From assembly GCA_003155175.1 (NCBI GenBank), contig PMFP01000097.1, positions 1 to 5,255 of the forward strand: a stretch of DNA of 5,255 nucleotides. The letters are read 5' to 3'. The translations under genes and the position numbers were made by a program. Shown piece after piece: positions 1-5,255 of the stretch; position 1 is the first letter of the stretch, and every line of letters begins with the position of its first letter. The notes beneath the pieces are model-generated. The model did not search any database. It saw only the letters and a program-made list of their open reading frames with translations, and was not told the DNA's origin. The stretch is from Vulcanimicrobiota bacterium (GTDB lineage Bacteria; Vulcanimicrobiota; Vulcanimicrobiia; Vulcanimicrobiales; Vulcanimicrobiaceae).

Positions 1-1033
1 CGGCGACGGTCGGCGGCGCCCACGCCGAGGCTCCCGTCAGGGCCGCGACGATCGGCGCGCCGACGGTCTGCACGATCGTCAGCGCCGAGGTCGGATTGCC
101 AGGCAATCCGATCACGGGCTTCTGACCGACGGCGCCCAGCACGGTCGGCTTTCCGGGCCTGACGCGCAAGCCGTGGACGATGACGCCCGGCTCGCCGAGC
201 TCCGCTACGGCATCGGGCGTGAGGTCTCGCTCGCCCACCGACGATCCGCCGGTCACCACGACGCCGTCGCATTCGGCCAGCAGTTCGGCGAGCGCCGCGC
301 GCATGGCGCCCGGCTCGTCGCGCACGATCTCGCGCGCGAACTTCACGCCGGCACCCATCGCCTGAAGCGCGGCGGCGACCGCGAAACGGTTCGAGTCGCG
401 AATCTCTCCCGGTGCCGGAACGGCATCCGGAGGCACCAGTTCGTCACCGCTCGAGACGACGCCGAAAAGCGGCCGGCGGAAGACGGCGACCTCGGTGATG
501 CCAAGCGTCGCCAACGTGCCGGCCACCGCCGCGCCGATGCGCCGGCCGGCAAGAAGCACCGGCTCGCCCGCGCGCATGTCGCTGGCGACCGGCACGGTGC
601 AGTCGCCGGCCGCCACCGCGGCGCCGATGCGAACGCGATCGCCCTCGACGCTGACCGCTTCGATCGGCACGACCGCATCGGCGCCGGCCGGCACGAAGCC
701 GCCCGTCGGAATGCGTACCGCCGTCCCCGGCTCCAAACGCGCGGCGCTCCCGTCTCCCATCAGCACCTCGCCCGCGATGCGAAGCGTACCGGGCGCATCC
801 TTGGCCGCGATCGCGAACCCGTCCATCGCCGAACGCGTCGCGTGCGGATAGTCGGCATCGGCAACCACGTTGCGCGCGAGAATCCGGTCCCGCGCTTGCA
901 CGAGCGAGACCGTTTCGACGGTAAGCTCCGGCCGCGAGAAACGCGCGAAAAACGCCGCGATCGCTTGTTGCGGTGCGAGCAGTCTTTCTGCGTCGAACCC
1001 GCCTTGCGGTAGGAGTGCCTTCGCGGGCTGCAT
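1..1033 (-). CDS. moeA: Molybdopterin molybdotransferase MoeA (C-terminus beyond window edge)
   Basis: MoeA inserts molybdate into adenylated molybdopterin, the last step of molybdenum cofactor synthesis in the cytoplasm. I translated the minus strand from the ATG at 1033: 344 codons run open to the left edge, so the C-terminal domain IV is missing here. Family signatures appear in order: the SAMDGFA block (residues 69-75), the RIPTGGFVPAGADAVVPIE block (108-125), the SSGDEL motif (194-199) that opens the MPT-binding domain III, GEIRDSN (209-215), TGGSSVGERD (261-270), and RPGKP followed by GLPGNPTSAL (292-318). The GE in place of GD in the GGxSVG motif also occurs in E. coli MoeA as I recall it. 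A GGAGAA at 1044-1049 lies 10 bases before this ATG and supports it. In-frame ATGs at 1051 and 1060 are alternatives that would add 6 or 9 residues. The first 20 or so residues precede the usual family start. The gene is head to head with serS with no free intergenic DNA. Confidence 0.95.
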   Translation of the reverse strand, partial: MQPAKALLPQGGFDAERLLAPQQAIAAFFARFSRPELTVETVSLVQARDRILARNVVADADYPHATRSAMDGFAIAAKDAPGTLRIAGEVLMGDGSAARLEPGTAVRIPTGGFVPAGADAVVPIEAVSVEGDRVRIGAAVAAGDCTVPVASDMRAGEPVLLAGRRIGAAVAGTLATLGITEVAVFRRPLFGVVSSGDELVPPDAVPAPGEIRDSNRFAVAAALQAMGAGVKFAREIVRDEPGAMRAALAELLAECDGVVVTGGSSVGERDLTPDAVAELGEPGVIVHGLRVRPGKPTVLGAVGQKPVIGLPGNPTSALTIVQTVGAPIVAALTGASAWAPPTVA

Positions 1034-1043
1034 AATGGCGCGC

Positions 1044-1049
1044 TTCTCC
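1044..1049 (-). promoter_or_regulatory. Shine-Dalgarno site for moeA
   Basis: Read on the minus strand this is GGAGAA, with 10 bases between it and the ATG at 1033-1031. It favours that start over the in-frame ATGs at 1051 and 1060, which have no such site. It sits immediately before the serS start codon on the other strand. Confidence 0.5.
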
Positions 1050-2342
1050 ATGTTGGACATCGTTGTGGTGCGTCGCGATCCCGATCGCGTGCGACGATCG
1101 GCAAAACGCCGAGGCCTCGACCCGTCGTTCGTTGACGAGATTCTTCGTCTGGATTCCGAGTACCGCTCTGCGCTCGCCGGTCTGGAGAACGCGAAGGCGG
1201 AGAAGAATCTCGTTTCGGGCCGGATTGGGAAAGCCGCCGACAAGGCCGCCGCCGCGCGCGATGCCAAGCCTCAGCTCGACGCCCTGGCAGCGCAGATCGC
1301 GCATCACGAAGCCCTGGCAAAAGCGCTCTCGCCCGAGTCGAGCGACTCGCCGCTTCGCGAGCTCCTCGACGGAACGCCCAACTTACTCGACGATTCGGTT
1401 CCCGACGGATCGGACGAGGACGCAAACGTCATCGTACGAACCTGGGGAACGCCGCGCGCGTTCGATTTCTCGCCGAAGCCGCATTGGGAAATCGGCGAAG
1501 AGCTGGGCGTTCTCGACTTCGAGCGCGCCGCAAAGTTGAGCGGGAGCCGCTTTACCGTGTTGCGCGGGATGGGCGCCCGTCTGACGCGCGCGCTCGCACA
1601 ATTCTTTCTCGATCGCGCCGCCGCGCGCGGCTACGTGGAGATTTCGCCGCCGTATCTCGTCTCGCGGGAAACGATGTGGTCCACCGGACAGCTCAGCAAG
1701 TTTTCCGACGCGATGTTCCAAGATTCCGGCGCGGATCTGTTCATGATTCCGACCGCCGAGGTTCCGCTCACCGCCCTGCACGGCAAGGAAATTCTGGCCG
1801 GTGACGATTTGCCGCGCAAGTACGCCGCCTATTCTCCGTGCTTTCGCAAAGAAGCCGGCGCCGCCGGCAAAGACACGCGCGGCCTGATTCGCCAGCACCA
1901 GTTCGAAAAGGTCGAACTGGTCTGGTTGACGCGGCCGGAAGACTCCTTCGCATCGTTGGAGCGACTCGCGAACGACGCCGAAACGCTCTTGCAAGAACTC
2001 GAGCTGCCCTACCGGGTCGCGGCTCTGTGCGCGGGCGACACGGGCTTCAACGCCGCGAAGACGTACGATCTGGAAGTGTGGCTCCCGGCGCAGCAAGCGT
2101 ATCGCGAGATCAGTTCGTGTTCGAACTGCACCGACTTTCAGGCGCGGCGCGCGAGCATCCGTTTCCGTCGCGACGCGAGCGGGAAGCCGGAACTGGTGCA
2201 CACGCTCAACGGATCGGGTTTGGCGATCGGGCGTACGCTCGTTGCCATCTTGGAGAACTACCAAGAAGCCGACGGCTCGGTGCGCGTGCCTGCAGTCCTG
2301 CAGCCCTATCTGGGCGGAACCGGGCGAATCACCGGCGCGTAA
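1050..2342 (+). CDS. serS: Seryl-tRNA synthetase
   Basis: This cytoplasmic class IIa synthetase charges tRNA-Ser (and tRNA-Sec where present) with serine via seryl-adenylate. The 430 residues match the usual bacterial length and begin MLDI, the typical family start. Residues about 1-100 form the N-terminal tRNA-binding arm, a charged Ala/Glu/Lys-rich antiparallel coiled coil. The catalytic domain follows: KPHWEIGEELGVLDFERAAKLSGSRF (143-168), a motif 1 region ending at the conserved Pro (about 175-201), the serine-binding TAEVPLT (235-241), motif 2 with FRKEAG and the tRNA-acceptor loop through QFEKVEL (265-290), and motif 3 NGSGLAIGRTLVAILENYQ (387-405). No catalytic residue looks lost. The frame is open upstream to 870, but that stretch is antisense to moeA and is not family-like. 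An in-frame ATG at 1035 would add five residues (MARFS). Neither start has a well-placed Shine-Dalgarno: the nearest AGGAG (1011-1015) is 19 bases before 1035. The promoter must lie inside moeA. Confidence 0.97.
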   Translation: MLDIVVVRRDPDRVRRSAKRRGLDPSFVDEILRLDSEYRSALAGLENAKAEKNLVSGRIGKAADKAAAARDAKPQLDALAAQIAHHEALAKALSPESSDSPLRELLDGTPNLLDDSVPDGSDEDANVIVRTWGTPRAFDFSPKPHWEIGEELGVLDFERAAKLSGSRFTVLRGMGARLTRALAQFFLDRAAARGYVEISPPYLVSRETMWSTGQLSKFSDAMFQDSGADLFMIPTAEVPLTALHGKEILAGDDLPRKYAAYSPCFRKEAGAAGKDTRGLIRQHQFEKVELVWLTRPEDSFASLERLANDAETLLQELELPYRVAALCAGDTGFNAAKTYDLEVWLPAQQAYREISSCSNCTDFQARRASIRFRRDASGKPELVHTLNGSGLAIGRTLVAILENYQEADGSVRVPAVLQPYLGGTGRITGA

Positions 2343-2449
2343 ACCGCATTCCGACAAACGTCAGGACGCTCGCGGCATTAAAAATCGCGTCGTAGCGGCA
2401 CGAAACGCGCCCGCGGAGCGTTATGGCGTAGGTGGAGAGAGTGGGTTAT
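2343..2449. other. Intergenic gap between serS and the first secreted-protein gene
   Basis: These 107 bases hold no open frame with coding character and no hairpin followed by a T-run, so no intrinsic terminator for serS is visible. The most AT-rich patch, TTAAAAAT at 2378-2385, could serve as a -10 element for the downstream gene, but no convincing -35 sits at the right distance. A weak inverted repeat (AACGC at 2404-2408, GCGTT at 2418-2422) is not followed by a U-tract. A promoter here is inferred from the gap and the AT-rich patch only. Confidence 0.35.
2434..2437 (+). promoter_or_regulatory. Probable Shine-Dalgarno site for the first secreted-protein gene
   Basis: GGAG lies 12 bases before the ATG at 2450. 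The same frame is open from a GTG at 2432, but that start would place this purine-rich site inside the coding region and put extra residues ahead of the signal peptide. I therefore prefer 2450. The spacing is slightly long; an ATG at 2456 is less well placed. Confidence 0.4.
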
Positions 2450-2932
2450 ATGAGAATGCGATTCTTACCAGCGGTGCTTTTTTGCGTGCTCGCAGCGTCG
2501 ACGTCGCTGGCGGCATCGGCATTGCCGGCAGCGGGGCCGCTCGTTTCCGGCGACTATCACCTCCGAACTGCGATCACGCAAATCTACGGGTCGCAATATC
2601 CCGTAAGCGGAGATCTCGATCTCCACATTACGAACGAAGGGCTCGTTTCGGGCTTTTATCATCCGGCGTTCGTGCGCTCGTTCATCCCCATCGTCGGCGG
2701 GCTTTCCGGCAACCGAATCTGGTTCGACATCCAAGGCGGCACGTTTCAAACGCAAGACGTCGCTCGCTTGCGCGTGACCGGAACGATCGCGACCGACGGA
2801 TCGATCGTCGGCGGCGCGTGGAGCCGGACGTGGCCCGAGCAAATGCGGCTCCAAGCCTTCCAGCCCGGAGCGCTCGGCGGCGATCCGCAGGACTTGCCGG
2901 GTCAGTACAAATTCGAAGCGGTGCTGCGCTAG
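2450..2932 (+). CDS. Small secreted protein of unknown function, copy 1 of a paralogous pair
   Basis: I do not recognise this family. The 160-residue product starts with a typical signal peptide: Arg at 2 and 4, a hydrophobic core at about 5-17, and Ala-rich cleavage options near 21-27 (after SLA or ASA). Cys12 lies in the core without a lipobox, so a soluble exported protein is more likely than a lipoprotein. The mature part looks beta-rich with no cysteine, no transmembrane segment and no obvious enzyme motif. Its core is shared with the product of 3323-3823: AITQIYGSQYP (41-51), GDLDL (54-58), a FYHP (69-72), a GG..G..IWFDI block (83-94), and VTGTIATDGSI followed by AW (109-124). The DGSI/GG turns and alternating residues suggest a beta-sandwich or barrel for binding rather than catalysis, which is inference. 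It differs from copy 2 by a 7-residue insertion after IWFDI and about 22 extra residues near 129-151. Its stop overlaps the stop of the minus-strand gene at 2929 by a CTAG. Confidence 0.8.
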   Translation: MRMRFLPAVLFCVLAASTSLAASALPAAGPLVSGDYHLRTAITQIYGSQYPVSGDLDLHITNEGLVSGFYHPAFVRSFIPIVGGLSGNRIWFDIQGGTFQTQDVARLRVTGTIATDGSIVGGAWSRTWPEQMRLQAFQPGALGGDPQDLPGQYKFEAVLR

Positions 2933-3324
2933 GAACGCACGTTTTCAAGAGCGTCGGCGAGCGCGTCCACGTTATGCGAGCGCTCGGGCGCCTGGACGCC
3001 GGCCTGCGGAATCGCTTCCACGCTGACTCGCGTCCGGCCGTCGCCGTCCGCCGTTACCGTGCAGCGGATGCGCTCGCTCCGAACGACGCCGAAGCCGGCC
3101 TCCGCAACGCCGTGCTCCGGGTCCGACAGGTACACGTTGGCCGCCAACGTCCGTTCGATCTCCGCCAAGCAGGCGCGATAGGCATCCTCGTATCCAAGGT
3201 CCAGAACGACCTCGCGGCGCGGCCGCAACCGGACCGACGGCCGTTCCCCGCGTAAACCCAGCCATTGCAACAGAAACGCCACGCACCAGGCCTTCGCGGG
3301 ACGTAGGCCCAAGGCTTCCTGCAT
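2929..3324 (-). CDS. Hypothetical protein between the two secreted paralogs
   Basis: I do not recognise this protein. From the ATG at 3324 it has 131 residues; in-frame ATGs at 3330 and 3360 would give 133 or 143. None has a clear Shine-Dalgarno. No signal peptide is visible. The N-terminal third (MQEALGLRPAKAWCVAFLLQWLGL) could be an amphipathic or partly buried helix, followed by a basic RLRPRR stretch. The rest reads like a compact alpha/beta domain: a helix through YEDAYRACLAEIERTLAAN, short strands including RIRCTVTADGDGRTRVSVEAI, and a C-terminal helix through HNVDALADALENV. The pattern of helix, then G.A..G, then a strand pair with a GxTRV turn is seen in small domains of unknown function in many bacteria, but I cannot name the family. 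The minus frame is preferred over the plus-strand open frame across the same bases because it yields balanced, protein-like composition while the plus frame is arginine-rich. It is convergent with the gene at 2450-2932 and divergent from 3323-3823. Confidence 0.7.
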   Translation of the reverse strand: MQEALGLRPAKAWCVAFLLQWLGLRGERPSVRLRPRREVVLDLGYEDAYRACLAEIERTLAANVYLSDPEHGVAEAGFGVVRSERIRCTVTADGDGRTRVSVEAIPQAGVQAPERSHNVDALADALENVRS

Positions 3325-3823
3325 GAGCATTCGCGGGCGCGTTGCGGCTTTCGTGGCCATGTCGCTGTTCTGCGCGACGTCGCCGGGGATTGCGACTGCG
3401 GAAACGGACCCAAACGCCGTTACCGAACTGCACTACGCGACCGCCATTACCGAGATCTACGGTTCGACGGTTCCGATCGCCGGGGTCCTCGATTTGCGCA
3501 TCGACTCCCACGGCATCGTCCAGGGAAACTATCATCCCGAGGGCGTGCGCAACTTCGACCCGGTCAGTGGCGGACGCGACGGCGTCCACATTTGGTTCGA
3601 CATCGGCGCTGCCGGGGATTTGCACGTGACCGGAACCATCGCGACGGACGGATCCATCGACGCTCAGGCGTGGAACGACTCGGTGGACCGGCAGTACCGC
3701 TTCACGGCCACGCCCGTCCCGGCGCCTACTCCGAGTCCGGTTTCGGCGACTGCGTTGCCACCGGATTTCGCGCCGCTTCCCACTCGCGTTGCGGGGCCGG
3801 CGGCAGCTTGTCCATGCGGTTGA
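3323..3823 (+). CDS. Small secreted protein of unknown function, copy 2 of the pair, with a Pro-rich tail
   Basis: This 166-residue product is a paralog of the protein at 2450-2932; the family is unknown to me. A signal peptide is visible: SIRGR, a hydrophobic core at about 7-19, and likely cleavage after ATA (residue 26). Starting at the ATG at 3359 would remove the basic n-region, so 3323 is preferred; an AAGG at 3311-3314 is a weak ribosome site. Shared blocks with copy 1 are AITEIYGSTVP (41-51), GVLDL (54-58), NYHP (69-72), GG..G..IWFDI (83-94, same residue numbers as copy 1) and VTGTIATDGSI plus AW (102-117). The homology ends near RQYRFTA (124-129), where copy 1 stops. From about residue 130 a 37-residue Pro/Ala-rich tail follows, almost all antisense to the end of the cytochrome c gene. 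The tail has two cysteines (Cys163 and Cys165), but no known motif. Its start codon shares a CATG with a possible start of the minus-strand gene. Confidence 0.8.
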   Translation: MSIRGRVAAFVAMSLFCATSPGIATAETDPNAVTELHYATAITEIYGSTVPIAGVLDLRIDSHGIVQGNYHPEGVRNFDPVSGGRDGVHIWFDIGAAGDLHVTGTIATDGSIDAQAWNDSVDRQYRFTATPVPAPTPSPVSATALPPDFAPLPTRVAGPAAACPCG

Positions 3824-4280
3824 GGAAGAGCGCGAGCGTCCAGATCTGAGCGTCCGTCAGCGTTTGCGAATAGCCCGGCATGCCCGTAAACCGGATGCCG
3901 TGCTTGACCTTCCAAAACGTGACGCCCTGAGGATCGTCTTCGACGCCGTCGCTCGCGAGCTGCGGTGCGTTCTGATAGAGTCCGAGCGCGATGTTGGAGG
4001 GCCGCTTGTCGGCAGCGCCGTGGCACACGATGCAGTTCGCCGCGTACAGTTTGACGCCGGATTCCAGATTGGCATCGGTCGAAGCTACCGGATTTGCCGT
4101 GCGCGGCGCTTCGCGACGCAGCGTTACGTGCAGCGACGTCTTGGCCGCCCACGTCTCCAGCTTGCCCGGTTTTCCGTCGGCGCCGGCAGGCAGCCAACCG
4201 TCAATCACCGCCACGTAGACGGCCAACGCCGACAGCGCGAGCGTCAGGACGATGCCGATGAATATTCCGCGCGCAAGCAT
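3726..4280 (-). CDS. Membrane-anchored class I cytochrome c
   Basis: The 184-residue product is a monoheme c-type cytochrome that would carry electrons at the outer face of the cytoplasmic membrane. An N-terminal hydrophobic segment (about 5-26) lacks a clear cleavage site after it and probably stays as an anchor. A linker runs to about residue 70. The heme-attachment motif CIVCH is at 83-87 (Cys83, Cys86, His87 as proximal ligand), in the context NLESGVKLYAANCIVCHGAA. Met134 in FTGMPGYS is the likely distal ligand, and LTDAQIWTLALFLNRMDKLP (141-160) is the C-terminal helix typical of these domains. The tail beyond 160 is Pro-rich and polar. The fold resembles the small cytochromes called cytochrome_CBB3 or Cytochrom_C in domain databases. 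The redox partner is unknown; no oxidase or dehydrogenase lies in the window. The ATG at 4280 has an AGGGA at 4292-4296 in front of it. The last 98 bases overlap the convergent secreted-protein gene. Confidence 0.93.
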   Translation of the reverse strand: MLARGIFIGIVLTLALSALAVYVAVIDGWLPAGADGKPGKLETWAAKTSLHVTLRREAPRTANPVASTDANLESGVKLYAANCIVCHGAADKRPSNIALGLYQNAPQLASDGVEDDPQGVTFWKVKHGIRFTGMPGYSQTLTDAQIWTLALFLNRMDKLPPAPQREWEAARNPVATQSPKPDSE

Positions 4281-4347
4281 TTTTTGCTTATTCCCTGCGC
4301 CACGCGCCGCCTACTCCCCGTGCATCGCTTTTTCTCACTTCCGGGTT
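4281..4347. promoter_or_regulatory. Divergent intergenic region, probable promoters for the cytochrome c and pirin genes
   Basis: These 67 bases are the only free DNA between two genes that start away from each other, so both promoters should lie here or reach into the flanking genes. It has T-runs at 4280-4285 and 4330-4334 in an otherwise GC-rich stretch. A TTGCTT at 4284-4289 resembles a -35 element for the pirin direction, but the bases at the expected -10 distance are GC-rich. No operator-like palindrome is clear. Confidence 0.4.
4292..4296 (-). promoter_or_regulatory. Shine-Dalgarno site for the cytochrome c gene
   Basis: On the minus strand this reads AGGGA, 11 bases before the ATG at 4280-4278. 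It supports that start codon. The bases between are AT-rich, and AAGCA (4285-4289) could pair with TGCTT (4275-4279) across an A5 loop, placing the start codon at the edge of a weak five-pair hairpin. Confidence 0.5.
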
Positions 4348-5175
4348 ATGTACACCGCAATGCAACGCGAAATCCTCAAGAAAATCCGCGGAACGGCCAC
4401 CAGCGACGGAGACGGCGTCCGCTTGACGCGCGTGATCGGAACGCCCGAGCTCTCGGACCTCGATCCGTTCTTGCTGCTCGACGAATTCGGTTCCGACGAC
4501 GCGGTGGACTATGCCGGCGGTTTTCCGGATCATCCGCATCGCGGATTCGAGACCGTGACGTACATGCTCGAAGGGCGTATGCGGCATCGCGACAATCGCG
4601 GAAACTCCGGTCTTCTCGAATCCGGCAGCGTGCAGTGGATGACCGCCGGCCGCGGCATCGTCCATTCGGAAATGCCCGAGCAAGAGGACGGCGCCATGCG
4701 CGGCTTCCAGCTCTGGGTGAACCTTCCGGCTCGCGACAAGATGTCGGCGCCGCGCTATCAGGACGTCGCGCCGGACCGCATACCCGAGGTTGCCGCCGGC
4801 CAAGGCGCGCGCGTTCGCGTCATCGCCGGAACGTTCGACGGCTCCGTTGGACCGGTCGCGGGAATTTCGGTCGATCCGCTCTATCTCGACGTCGCGCTCG
4901 ACGCGGGCGCGGCCTTTCGCGCGGCGATTCCACGCGGCCATCAGGCCTTCGCGTACGTGTACGAGGGGGGCATCGAAGGCGTCGGGGCCGGCGAGCTGGC
5001 CGTCCTGGGCGACGGCGATGAATTCGCGACGACCGCGCTGCAACGGGGCGCCCGTTTCATTTTGGTGGCGGGCCGCCCCCTCCGCGAGCCGGTGGCACGT
5101 TACGGCCCGTTCGTCATGAATACGCGCAGCGAAGTGCTGCAAGCCGTCGAGGACTTTCAAGCAGGTCGCTTCTAG
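4348..5175 (+). CDS. Pirin-family bicupin protein
   Basis: The 275-residue product belongs to the pirin family of two-cupin, Fe-binding proteins; some members (E. coli YhhW, human pirin) act as quercetin 2,3-dioxygenases in vitro, and the natural role of most bacterial ones is unknown. The N-terminal cupin is complete: LDPFLLLDEF (37-46), then PDHPHRGFETVTYMLEG (60-76), and GRGIVHSEMP (101-110). By homology the metal ligands are His62, His64, His106 and Glu108, all present. GFQLWVNLPARDKM (119-132) leads into the second cupin, which lacks the ligands, as usual. No signal peptide follows from this start, so it should be cytoplasmic. The frame is open back to 4252, but those residues overlap the cytochrome c start and are not pirin-like. 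ATG 4348 and ATG 4360 (four residues shorter) are both possible, and neither has a strong ribosome site. It is divergent from the cytochrome c gene. Confidence 0.95.
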   Translation: MYTAMQREILKKIRGTATSDGDGVRLTRVIGTPELSDLDPFLLLDEFGSDDAVDYAGGFPDHPHRGFETVTYMLEGRMRHRDNRGNSGLLESGSVQWMTAGRGIVHSEMPEQEDGAMRGFQLWVNLPARDKMSAPRYQDVAPDRIPEVAAGQGARVRVIAGTFDGSVGPVAGISVDPLYLDVALDAGAAFRAAIPRGHQAFAYVYEGGIEGVGAGELAVLGDGDEFATTALQRGARFILVAGRPLREPVARYGPFVMNTRSEVLQAVEDFQAGRF

Positions 5176-5196
5176 CGACGCCGCGCAGAGGGCGGG

Positions 5197-5255
5197 GTGC
5201 TCGCCACGATCGCGCTCGCCTCGGCGATCCACGCCGGATCGCTCTCTCTCACGCC
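5197..5255 (+). CDS. Possible 5' end of a gene running off the right edge
   Basis: A GTG at 5197 opens a frame to the window edge giving VLATIALASAIHAGSLSLT, 22 bases after the pirin stop and preceded by a purine-rich AGAGGGCGGG. The pattern of a short helix with AIxAGxLS loosely recalls the N-termini of amidase-signature proteins such as GatA, but 19 residues cannot support that. The opposite strand also gives a plausible reading: a 27-residue C-terminus (GVRESDPAWIAEASAIV and a short tail) that would stop at 5172-5174, sharing a CTAG with the pirin stop. The two frames share their third codon positions, so codon bias does not separate them. Only one is likely to be real. Confidence 0.3.
   Translation, partial: MLATIALASAIHAGSLSLT

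Noticed and set aside
173..1012. Long plus-strand open frame opposite moeA
   Set aside because: Its product is Arg/His-rich low-complexity sequence with no family resemblance, while the minus strand gives an unbroken MoeA with all signature motifs.
870..1049. N-terminal extension of serS by 60 residues
   Set aside because: The extension is antisense to moeA and unlike any SerRS; the family starts at MLDI, encoded from 1050.
2404..2422. Inverted repeat considered as a serS terminator
   Set aside because: Only five pairs with a nine-base loop and no following T-run.
2483..2485. Cys12 of the first secreted protein as a lipoprotein cysteine
   Set aside because: The residues before it (VLF) do not form a lipobox, and it lies inside the hydrophobic core rather than after it.
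2242..3255. Plus-strand 337-residue open frame across the 3' end of serS and the secreted-protein gene
   Set aside because: It crosses two better-supported genes in another frame and is Arg/Ala-rich shadow sequence.
4252..4347. Upstream start for the pirin gene at 4252
   Set aside because: The added 32 residues overlap the cytochrome c start on the other strand and do not match pirin N-termini.
3789..5021. Plus-strand 410-residue open frame
   Set aside because: It runs antisense to the cytochrome c and out of frame over the pirin; composition is dominated by Arg, a usual shadow in GC-rich DNA.
4288..5232. Minus-strand 314-residue open frame opposite the pirin gene
   Set aside because: The opposing frame is an unmistakable pirin with all metal ligands; this one shows no motif.

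Overview
The window is GC-rich, tightly packed bacterial chromosome. Both strands carry genes, and neighbouring genes often overlap at start or stop codons. No transposase, integrase, tRNA, rRNA or CRISPR repeat was seen. The taxon cannot be fixed from these genes. High GC, a class c cytochrome, a pirin and small secreted orphan proteins would fit a poorly cultured lineage such as Candidatus Eremiobacterota (WPS-2) or a similar phylum, but that is only a guess.

Layout, left to right: (1) the minus strand from 1033 to the left edge encodes most of a MoeA-type molybdopterin molybdotransferase, cut off by the window. (2) Head to head with it, serS (1050-2342, plus) encodes a complete 430-residue seryl-tRNA synthetase. 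The two start regions abut or overlap, so each promoter must lie inside the other gene. (3) After a 107-base gap comes a small secreted protein of unknown function (2450-2932, plus). (4) A minus-strand gene for an unknown protein of about 131-143 residues ends at 2929, sharing a CTAG with the stop of the first secreted protein. It starts at or just beyond the CATG that also holds the start codon of (5), a second secreted protein (3323-3823, plus). Proteins (3) and (5) are clear paralogs. (6) A membrane-anchored cytochrome c (3726-4280, minus) overlaps the 3' end of (5) by 98 bases, tail to tail. (7) A 67-base gap separates it from a divergently transcribed pirin-family cupin (4348-5175, plus). 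(8) The last 80 bases contain the edge of another gene whose strand cannot be settled.

Functionally the window mixes housekeeping genes (molybdenum cofactor synthesis, tRNA charging), a redox protein, a cupin oxidoreductase-like protein and a small lineage-specific cassette of two secreted paralogs around an unknown gene. That cassette (2450-3823) is the least explained part and the best candidate for something undescribed. Nothing in its sequence reveals its function, and I do not claim it is a defence or signalling system.
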